Translations under genes and position numbers: made by a program
In this document: positions 25,363-32,067 of the stretch, in pieces
Position numbering within the stretch: position 1 is the first letter of the stretch
How the letters are laid out: each line of letters begins with the position of its first letter
Notes under the pieces: generated by a model
Databases searched by the model: none
What the model was told of the DNA's origin: nothing
Seen by the model: the letters and a program-made list of their open reading frames with translations, nothing else
Origin: LMUY01 sp964245075
GTDB taxonomy: Bacteria > Pseudomonadota > Alphaproteobacteria > Acetobacterales > Acetobacteraceae
Direction of reading: 5' to 3'
Assembly (NCBI GenBank): GCA_964245075.1
Contig: CAXTLC010000005.1
Location: forward strand, 22,790 to 86,789
DNA: 64,000 nucleotides

Positions 25363-26235
25363 ATGCGCAAGGCGCTGCTTGCGGAGCTGCTCTTCCTGAT
25401 GCTCGCAGCCCTCCCTGCCCGGCCGCAGCCGGCCCGGCAGCCCGTGGCGGTCGTCGCGGCGGAGAACTTCTACGGCGATGTCGCCAAGCAGATCGGCGGC
25501 GCCGACGTCCTCGTGACCAGCATCCTCACCAATCCGGACCAGGACCCGCACCTGTTCGAGGCCAGCGCCTCCGTCGCGCGCAGCCTGTCGGCCGCGCGCA
25601 TCGTCGTCGTCAACGGCCTGGACTACGACTCGTGGGCGCAGAAGCTGCTCGCGGCCACAACCGGCGGCGACCGCCAGGTCATCGTGGCGGGCGAACTGGC
25701 GGGCAAGGCGCCGGGCGACAACCCGCATATCTGGTACGACCCGGCGACCATGCTCGCCCTCGCCCGCGCCCTTGCCCGGGCGCTGTCCGTCGCCGACCCG
25801 GCGCACGCCGCCGGGTTTGCGCGCAACCTGGCCGGCTTCGAGCGGTCGCTGCAGCCGGTGCAGGCGAAGATCGCCGCGCTGCACGGCCGCCTGGCCGGCA
25901 CGCCCGTGACCGCGACCGAGCCGGTGTTCGGCTACGTGTTCGAGGCGCTCGGCATGGCCGTCCGCAATCCCGCGTTCCAACTCGCCGTGATGAACGACAC
26001 CGAGCCCGCCGCCGCGGATGTGGCAGCCTTCGAGGACGACCTGCGGACCCACCGGGTCAAGCTGCTGGTTTACAACAGCCAGGCGTCCGATCCGATCGCC
26101 GCCCGGATGGAGCGGCTTGCCCGGGCGTCAGGGGTGCCCGTGGTGGGCGCGACCGAGACGGAGCCGCGGGGCCAAGCCTACCAGGCCTGGATCACGGCCG
26201 AGCTGGACGCCGTGGATCGCGCGCTGCCGCCTTGA
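25363..26235 (+). CDS. Zinc/manganese ABC transporter substrate-binding protein
   Basis: A 290-residue cluster A-I metal-binding protein with a signal peptide (RKALLAELLFLMLAALPARP). The metal-ligand segments are DQDPHLFEAS (His), NPHIWYDPAT (His), ATEPVFGYVFEALG and the late Asp in YNSQASDPIA. The third site has Glu where ZnuA usually has His, and the His-rich loop of ZnuA is missing. Manganese is therefore as likely as zinc. The ATG at 25363 is chosen over the upstream ATG at 25306 because it starts the signal peptide and has AGGA 9 nt before it. It is the first gene of a three-gene transporter operon. Confidence 0.85.
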   Translation: MRKALLAELLFLMLAALPARPQPARQPVAVVAAENFYGDVAKQIGGADVLVTSILTNPDQDPHLFEASASVARSLSAARIVVVNGLDYDSWAQKLLAATTGGDRQVIVAGELAGKAPGDNPHIWYDPATMLALARALARALSVADPAHAAGFARNLAGFERSLQPVQAKIAALHGRLAGTPVTATEPVFGYVFEALGMAVRNPAFQLAVMNDTEPAAADVAAFEDDLRTHRVKLLVYNSQASDPIAARMERLARASGVPVVGATETEPRGQAYQAWITAELDAVDRALPP

Positions 26236-26245
26236 ACGTGCCCGC

Positions 26246-27201
26246 TTGAACGCAATCGAGTTCCGCGATGCGACGCTGGCGCAAGGCGGCCGGGTCGTGC
26301 TGGACCGGGTCAGCCTGGCGANNNNNNNNNNNNNNNNNNNNNNNNNNNNNNNNNNNNNNNNNNNNNNNNNNNNNNNNNNNNNNNNNNNNNNNNNNNNNNN
26401 NNNNNNNNNNNNNNNNNNNNNGATGCGACGCTGGCGCAAGGCGGCCGGGTCGTGCTGGACCGGGTCAGCCTGGCGATCGGCAAGCGCGAGTTCGTGGGCG
26501 TGCTAGGACCCAACGGCGCCGGCAAGACCACGCTGATGCGGGCGGTGCTGGGCCTGCTGCGGCCCAGCCGGGGCAGCGTCCAGGTGCTCGGCCGCCCGGC
26601 CGCCCGCGGCAACCCGGCCGTGGGCTACATGCCGCAAAGCCGCGCCGGCCTGGGCGCCGTGCGGCTGAACGGGTGGGACGTGGTGGCCAGCGCCGTGAAC
26701 GGCCATCGCCTTGGCTTGCCAATACAGGGCAAGGCCGGGCGGGCCGAGGTGGACCGCGCGCTCGACCTGGTGGGCGCCCGCCACCTGGCCGCGCGCCCGT
26801 TGACGGAGCTGTCCGGCGGCGAGCGGCAGCGCCTGCTGCTGGCCCAGGCCCTGATCGGCCGGCCACGCCTGCTGCTGCTGGACGAACCGCTGATCAGCCT
26901 CGACCCGCATCGCCAGCAGGAGGTGGTGGCGCTGGCGAGGGCATTGGGAGAGGAGCTCGGCATCACCGTGCTGTTCAGCGCCCACGAGATCAACGTGCTG
27001 CTGGGCGCGCTGGACCGCGTGCTCTACCTGGGCGGCGGGGCGGCGGCGCTGGGCACGGTGGACGAGGTGATCACCGGCCCCGTGCTTTCGCGCCTGTACG
27101 GGGCGCAGATCGAGGTGGTGCGGGTGCGCGGCCGCATCTTCGTCATGTCCGGCGGCCACGATGCGGAGCGGCGTCACCACTCGCGATGCCAGCATGCTTG
27201 A
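26246..27201 (+). CDS. Zinc/manganese ABC transporter ATP-binding protein, split by an assembly gap
   Basis: This gene encodes an ATPase of the ZnuC/MntB type. Walker A is GPNGAGKTTLMRAVLGLL, the signature LSGGERQRLLLAQAL, and Walker B LLLLDEPLISLDPH. A 100-N gap at 26322-26421 interrupts it near the start. The 55 bases before the gap are repeated exactly after it. Deleting the Ns and one copy (155 nt) leaves 801 nt, one frame of 266 residues from the TTG at 26246 (MNAIEFRDATLAQGG). The end overlaps the permease start by 8 nt. Confidence 0.87.
26322..26421. other. 100-N assembly gap flanked by an identical 55-bp overlap
   Basis: Exactly 100 Ns. The 55 bases at 26267-26321 recur at 26422-26476. 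This is the same structure and the same overlap length as the gap at 8350-8449. The true sequence most likely has a single copy with no missing bases. Confidence 0.93.
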
Positions 27202-28009
27202 CTATGGCTTCATGCAGAACGGCTTCGCGGCGGCCACGGCGGTCGCGGTGCTGTCGGGCGCGGTGGGCTATTTCCTGGTGCTGCGCGGGCAGAGCTTCGC
27301 CGGGCACGCGCTGTCCCATGTCGGGTTCACCGGCGCCACGGGGGCGGTCCTGTTCGGCCTGGCGCCGCTCTGGGGCCTGACGCTGCTGACGGTGGCGGCT
27401 GGAATCGGCATGGGCCTGATGGGCGACCGCTTGGCGCAGCGCGACGTCGCGATCGGGCTGGTGCTGGCCCTGTCGCTCGGGCTCGGGCTGCTGTTCCTGC
27501 ATTTCTACACCGCCTTCGCCACCCAGGCGACCGCGTTGCTGTTCGGCAACGTCCTGGCGGTGGACGCGGGGACCGTTTGGGCGCTGGTTGGGATCGGCGC
27601 CGTCTGCCTGGCGCTGCTGGCAGTCATCGCGCGCCCGCTGCTGTTCGCCACCTTGCAGCCGGAGCTGGCGGAAGCCAAAGGCGTTTCCCTGCGCCGGTAC
27701 GGCGTGCTGTTCCTGGCGATCGTGGCGCTGACAACGGCGGAATGCGCCCAGATCGTCGGCGTGCTGCTGGTATTCACCTTGATGGTCGGGCCGGCCGCCA
27801 CGGCGCAACTGCTGACCGGCCGGGTCATCGGGGGCGTGCTGCTTTCGGCGGCGTTGGCGGTGGGGCAGGCGTGGCTCGGCCTGACCCTCGCCTTCTACAC
27901 CGACTGGCCGACTAGCTTCTGGATCAGCGCGCTGAGCGCCGGATCGTACTTGCTCGCGGCGGTCAATTCAAAACGACTGGCCGGAACACACGGGCTTCCG
28001 CATCGTTGA
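27194..28009 (+). CDS. Zinc/manganese ABC transporter permease (ZnuB family)
   Basis: A 271-residue ABC-3 family inner-membrane permease with about eight hydrophobic helices. It begins MLDYGFMQNGFAAATAVAVL; the family motif LRGQSFAGHALSHVGFTGAT lies near residue 40, and AECAQIVGVLLVFTLMVGPA near residue 185. The ATG at 27194 overlaps the ATPase gene, completing the binding protein - ATPase - permease operon. It forms the metal channel through the inner membrane. Confidence 0.9.
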   Translation: MLDYGFMQNGFAAATAVAVLSGAVGYFLVLRGQSFAGHALSHVGFTGATGAVLFGLAPLWGLTLLTVAAGIGMGLMGDRLAQRDVAIGLVLALSLGLGLLFLHFYTAFATQATALLFGNVLAVDAGTVWALVGIGAVCLALLAVIARPLLFATLQPELAEAKGVSLRRYGVLFLAIVALTTAECAQIVGVLLVFTLMVGPAATAQLLTGRVIGGVLLSAALAVGQAWLGLTLAFYTDWPTSFWISALSAGSYLLAAVNSKRLAGTHGLPHR

Positions 28010-28039
28010 CCGCCGGAGCAACCAAGCGGAGGCCACACC

Positions 28040-28537
28040 ATGTCAGCACCCAGCAGCTTGAAGGACGTCTACGCCGACGAGATGAAGGATCTATGGTCCG
28101 CGAACGACCAGATGGCCAAGACCGTCAGGACGATGGCCGGCAAGGCGCATGACCCAAAGCTCAAGTCGGAGCTGGAAAAGTCGGTCCAGGGCATCGAGAA
28201 GCATACCAGCACGCTGAAGTCCCTGATCGGCGAAACCGGCGAGCCGGTCGAGAAGGAACACTGCAAGGGCATGGAAGGCCTGGTCAACGAGGCCGTGAAG
28301 CACATGACGCAGGAAGCGCCAACGGATGGCGAGCTGCTGGATATCACGATCATCTCGCAATACCAGCGCATGTCGCACTACGGCCTCGCCGGGTTCGGCA
28401 CCGCGGCGTCCTATGCCGGGGCGCTGGGCAAGACGGAGGATGTCGCGAAGCTGAAGGGCATCGTTTCGGACATCTACAAAGCCGATGAGTATGCCAGCAC
28501 GCTGGCCGAGAAGTCGGCGAAACTCGCGGTCAAGTAG
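28040..28537 (+). CDS. DUF892 / YciE-like ferritin-fold protein
   Basis: A 165-residue all-helical protein of the DUF892 (YciE/YciF) family, a ferritin-like four-helix fold. Typical segments are LKDVYADEMKDLWSANDQM at the N-terminus, AISQY-like DITIISQYQRMSHYGLAGFG, and YKADEYASTLAEKSAKLAVK at the end. The glutamates and His of the helices could bind two metals. Family members are stress-induced; the exact role is not known. GGAGG lies about 9 nt before the ATG. Confidence 0.85.
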   Translation: MSAPSSLKDVYADEMKDLWSANDQMAKTVRTMAGKAHDPKLKSELEKSVQGIEKHTSTLKSLIGETGEPVEKEHCKGMEGLVNEAVKHMTQEAPTDGELLDITIISQYQRMSHYGLAGFGTAASYAGALGKTEDVAKLKGIVSDIYKADEYASTLAEKSAKLAVK

Positions 28538-28549
28538 CGCGGCCGGCCA

Positions 28550-28583
28550 GGTCCGCCGCGTTCCTTCCGGGACACGGCGGACC
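28550..28583. terminator. Candidate terminator hairpin
   Basis: GGTCCGCCG and CGGCGGACC form a 9-bp stem with a 16-nt loop just after the DUF892 gene. No T tract follows, so termination is only inferred. Confidence 0.3.
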
Positions 28584-28614
28584 GTCGCGCTTCTAGCTCA
28601 GGTGGAGGCCATGC

Positions 28615-28950
28615 ATGCTGACCAGAACAGCGATCTACGAAGGCACGGTGCAAGCCGGCCGCGAGGAGGAGTTCTTCCGCCGTGTGCGCGAGGAACTCTA
28701 TCCGCTGTGGCGCCGGTTCCCCCACGTGACGGCCGTGCGCGTGCAGCGGACCCGCTCGGCGGACGCGGATGCCCGGCCGATCGCCATGATCCTGGAGATG
28801 GACTTCCCCGACACGGCGGCGCTCCAGGCGTGCCTCGCATCCTCCATCCGCCCCGAGTCGCACGCGGCGACCGAGGCGGTGATGGCGCTGTTCGAGGGCC
28901 GCTTCTACCACCTGGTTACCGAGGCGACCGTGCTTCCACCCGGAAGCTGA
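28615..28950 (+). CDS. Small dimeric alpha/beta-barrel-like protein, unknown function
   Basis: A 111-residue protein starting MLTRTAIYEGTVQAGREEEF, with alternating strands and helices (TAVRVQRTRSADADARPIAM, FEGRFYHLVTEATVL). The pattern suggests the ferredoxin-like dimeric barrel of the ABM/EthD/Dabb group, which covers small monooxygenases and isomerases. GGAGG lies about 8 nt before the ATG. No catalytic motif can be named, so no function is given. Confidence 0.6.
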   Translation: MLTRTAIYEGTVQAGREEEFFRRVREELYPLWRRFPHVTAVRVQRTRSADADARPIAMILEMDFPDTAALQACLASSIRPESHAATEAVMALFEGRFYHLVTEATVLPPGS

Positions 28951-29065
28951 CGACCGGGTGCAGCATGGTTCCGGGCCGGCGCAGCGCGTCCCCAGACAGG
29001 CGCGGACGCTGGCAGCCTTGCCCCCGCGGTGCTACGGCATGGGCCGCTCGTTTTGGAGACCCGCT

Positions 29066-29488
29066 ATGCGTCGCCTTGCCCTTCCCTTTCTCGGAGCCTT
29101 GTCGATCGTCATGACAACAGCCGCGTCCCCGGACAGTTACACGACCATGGCATCGGGCCTGAAGTACCACGACGAGGTGGTCGGCACCGGGCCGCAGCCC
29201 CGGCCGGGCCAGACCGTCACGGTGCAGTACACCGGCTGGCTGGACGACAACGGCAAGCAGGGCCGCAAGTTCGACAGCTCGCGGGACCGCAACAAGCCGT
29301 TCAGCTTCACCCTTGGCGCGCAACAGGTCATCGCCGGGTGGGACCAGGGCGTCGCCACCATGCACACCGGCGGCAAGCGCACGCTGGTGATCCCGCCGGA
29401 GCTTGGCTACGGCAGCCGCGGCGCCGGCGGCGTGATCCCCCCGGGCGCCACGCTGATCTTCGACGTGGAGCTGCTGAGCGCGAGCTGA
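29066..29488 (+). CDS. FKBP-type peptidyl-prolyl cis-trans isomerase
   Basis: A 140-residue protein with a short hydrophobic signal (RRLALPFLGALSIVMTTAAS) and one FKBP domain. Core motifs are VTVQYTGWLDDNGKQGRKFD, FSFTLGAQQVIAGWDQGV, GGKRTLVIPPELGYGSRGAG and VIPPGATLIFDVELLS. It catalyses proline isomerisation during folding, probably in the periplasm given the signal. The ATG at 29066 has GGAG 7 nt upstream and gives the signal peptide. Usual size for a single-domain FKBP. Confidence 0.92.
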   Translation: MRRLALPFLGALSIVMTTAASPDSYTTMASGLKYHDEVVGTGPQPRPGQTVTVQYTGWLDDNGKQGRKFDSSRDRNKPFSFTLGAQQVIAGWDQGVATMHTGGKRTLVIPPELGYGSRGAGGVIPPGATLIFDVELLSAS

Positions 29489-29518
29489 CCGAGCAGGCGA
29501 GGCAACGGGAGCCGTCGC

Positions 29519-30295
29519 ATGGCCCGCCGCATCGTGGACCTGTCGGTAAGCCTCATGGCAGGAATCCGGTCCGATCCGCCGCCCACCCTGCCGCAGATCG
29601 ATTACCTCGGCCACGCGGCCGGCGCGGCGCAACTGGTCGCGGCGTTCCCGGGCCTGACCGCCGGCGACCTGCCGGGCCGGGAAGGCTGGGCCGTCGAGGT
29701 CGCGCGCATCAGCACCCATCACGGGACCCATATGGACGCGCCGTACCATTACCGTTCCCACATGGACGATGGCAGCCCTTCGGCGACGATCGACGCCATT
29801 CCCCTGGAATGGTGCATCGGCCCGGGCGTGAAGCTGGATTTCCGGCGGCGTCCGGACGGCCACGTCGTGCAGCCGGACGAGATCGACGCCGAGCTAGGCC
29901 GGATCGGGCACGCGTTGCAGCCCGGCGACATCGTGCTGGTGAACACGGCGGCCGGGGGGCGCTACGGCCAGGACGACTACGTCGACCGCGGCTGCGGGAT
30001 GGGGCGCGCCGCGACCCTGCACCTGACGGGCCAGGGCGTGCGCGTCGTCGGCACCGACGGATGGAGCTGGGACGCGCCGTTTTGCTTCACCCGCGAGCGG
30101 TTCGCCCGGGACCGCGATCCCTCCATCATCTGGGAAGGCCACCGTGCCGGCAGCGCCATCCCGTACTGCCAGATCGAGAAGATGGCCAACCTCGACACCC
30201 TTCCCCCGCGCGGCTTCACGGTCGTGAGCCTGCCGGTGAAGGTCCACCGCGGCTCGGGCGGGTGGGCGCGGCCGATCGCGCTGATCGATGAGTAG
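29519..30295 (+). CDS. Cyclase-family (kynurenine formamidase-like) hydrolase
   Basis: A 258-residue metal-dependent hydrolase of the cyclase superfamily (PF04199 type). The defining motif H-x-G-T-H-x-D is present as STHHGTHMDAPYHYRSHM near residue 67. Other marks are IVDLSVSLMAGIRSDPP at the start, GDIVLVNTAAGGRYG and GVRVVGTDGWSWD. Members include arylformamidase and isatin hydrolase; the substrate here is not known. The gene lies 30 bp after the FKBP gene on the same strand. Confidence 0.84.
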   Translation: MARRIVDLSVSLMAGIRSDPPPTLPQIDYLGHAAGAAQLVAAFPGLTAGDLPGREGWAVEVARISTHHGTHMDAPYHYRSHMDDGSPSATIDAIPLEWCIGPGVKLDFRRRPDGHVVQPDEIDAELGRIGHALQPGDIVLVNTAAGGRYGQDDYVDRGCGMGRAATLHLTGQGVRVVGTDGWSWDAPFCFTRERFARDRDPSIIWEGHRAGSAIPYCQIEKMANLDTLPPRGFTVVSLPVKVHRGSGGWARPIALIDE

Positions 30296-30310
30296 CCAGG
30301 TCCGGTCCGG

Positions 30311-30991
30311 ATGATCTCGCTCGTGCTCGCCGCCGTTGCCTTCATCGGCATCCACCTCGGCGTGTCCGGCACGGCCGCGCGGAACCGCCTGGTGGCGCGC
30401 ATCGGGCTGCGCGGCTACACCGCGGCATTCTCGGTTGCTTCCGTTGCCGCCATGGTCTGGCTCGTGTCGGCCTACAACGCTGCGCCGTACTACCCGACCT
30501 GGGGCCGGTTGGAATGGTGGAAGCCGTTCCAGATCGCCCTCATGCTGCCTGCCTTCCTGCTGGTGGTGATCGGCCTCACGACCCCCAACCCGACATCGGT
30601 GGCGCAGGAAGCGCTGGCGGGCCAGCCTCCGCAAGGCATCGTCCGCATCACCCGGCACCCGTTCCTGGTCGGCGTGGCGCTCTGGGCCGCGCTCCACCTG
30701 GTTGGCAACGGGGATGCCGCGTCCCTGGCGTTCTTCGCCGCGCTGGCCATCGTCGCCGCCGCCGGCACCGTTTCCATCGACGCGAAGCGCCGCCGGGCGC
30801 TCGGGAGCCGAGGATGGGACGGGTTCGCTTCGCGCACATCCATCCTGCCGTTCGCCGCCATCCTGCAACGGCGCAACACGCTGGCGCTGGACGAGATGGG
30901 CTGGTGGCGGCCGGCAGCCGGGTGCGCGGCCTACGCCCTCATGCTGGGCGGGCACGCCCACATCGTCGGCGTCTCGCCCTGGCCGTCTTAG
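30311..30991 (+). CDS. NnrU family membrane protein
   Basis: A 226-residue polytopic membrane protein. It shows the NnrU features: an early helix SLVLAAVAFIGIHLGVSG, the segment GIVRITRHPFLVGVALWAALHL, and a soluble stretch SIDAKRRRALGSRGWDGFAS. NnrU is linked to nitric oxide metabolism in denitrifiers, and its relatives are isoprenylcysteine-methyltransferase-like membrane proteins. No nir or nor gene is nearby. It starts 15 bp after the cyclase gene. Confidence 0.83.
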   Translation: MISLVLAAVAFIGIHLGVSGTAARNRLVARIGLRGYTAAFSVASVAAMVWLVSAYNAAPYYPTWGRLEWWKPFQIALMLPAFLLVVIGLTTPNPTSVAQEALAGQPPQGIVRITRHPFLVGVALWAALHLVGNGDAASLAFFAALAIVAAAGTVSIDAKRRRALGSRGWDGFASRTSILPFAAILQRRNTLALDEMGWWRPAAGCAAYALMLGGHAHIVGVSPWPS

Positions 30992-31130
30992 GCTCGAAAG
31001 CCTGGCCATGGCGCAAACCCGGCCTTCATCCCCCCAAACACTGACCATGAGCGCTGAGTGACGGCCCGCCTTTTGGCCTAAGTAGGGTCAGCCTACCCTT
31101 CCCCGCCGGAACGAAACCACGGAGATCATC

Positions 31131-32054
31131 TTGACGTCATTTCTCCGGCGCGTGGGCATGACAATCGGCGCCTGCCTGCTCGCCTTGCCCGCCCTCGCTC
31201 AGAATCCGGCCTCGCAGCCGGGCGGAAGCGCGACGTTGGATAGCGTGCGCGCCCGCGGCCAGTTGGCTTGCGGCGTGTACGGGACCGTTGCCGGGTTCTC
31301 CCTGCTCAGCGGCAAGGGCGAGATGCTGGGCCTGGACGCCGACATATGCCGGGCGGTCGCCGCCGCCGTGTTCGGGGATGCCAAGAAGGTCAAGTTCGTT
31401 CCCGTGTCGGCGGTGAGCCGCTTCACCGCGCTGCAATCGGGCGAGATCGACCTGCTCGCGCGCGAAACCACATGGACGACGACGAGGGAGTCGAACTTCG
31501 GGCTGCTGTTTGCCGGCATCAACTTCTATGATGGGACCGGGTTCATGCTGAGGTTCACCCCGGTCCTGATCGACGACCTCAGCACCATCCAGAACGCCCT
31601 CCTGTCAGGCCAGTGCGACGCGTATTCGACCGACCGGTCCGGCCTGGCCGCGTTCCGCTCGCAACAGGGCGACCCGGCAGACCTGCTGCTGCTGCCCGGC
31701 ATCATCAGCAAGGAGCCGGATGGCCCGGTCGTCCGCAAAGGCGACGACAAGTGGTTCGACACCGTCCGCTGGACGCTGTTCGCGCAGTTGACGGCGGAGG
31801 AGGTGGGCATCTCGGCTGGGACCGCCGACAGGATGCTGGCCTCGACCAGGCCGGAGGCGCGCCGCCTGCTGGGCACGGACGGCAACGTCGGCAAGTCGCT
31901 CCGCCTGGACAACGCTTGGGCGTTCAACGTCGTCAAGCAGGTCGGCAACTACGGTGAGCTGTACGACCGGGGCATCGACCCGCTGGCCATCCTGCGCGGC
32001 CTCAACAGCTTTTGGAACAAGGGCGGCCTCCAGTATGCGCCGCCCATGCTGTGA
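31131..32054 (+). CDS. Amino-acid ABC transporter substrate-binding protein (AapJ-like)
   Basis: A 307-residue family 3 binding protein. The TTG at 31131 has GGAG a few nt upstream and gives a signal peptide (FLRRVGMTIGACLLALPALAQ). Diagnostic segments are LDSVRARGQLACGVYGTVAG, GLDADICRAVAAAVFGDA, ARETTWTTTRESNFGLLFAG and NSFWNKGGLQYAPPML, the pattern of AapJ/BztA general L-amino-acid receptors, though shorter than usual (about 340). No permease or ATPase gene is adjacent, so it is an orphan receptor. Confidence 0.84.
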   Translation: MTSFLRRVGMTIGACLLALPALAQNPASQPGGSATLDSVRARGQLACGVYGTVAGFSLLSGKGEMLGLDADICRAVAAAVFGDAKKVKFVPVSAVSRFTALQSGEIDLLARETTWTTTRESNFGLLFAGINFYDGTGFMLRFTPVLIDDLSTIQNALLSGQCDAYSTDRSGLAAFRSQQGDPADLLLLPGIISKEPDGPVVRKGDDKWFDTVRWTLFAQLTAEEVGISAGTADRMLASTRPEARRLLGTDGNVGKSLRLDNAWAFNVVKQVGNYGELYDRGIDPLAILRGLNSFWNKGGLQYAPPML

Positions 32055-32067
32055 CCGTCGCTGGCGC

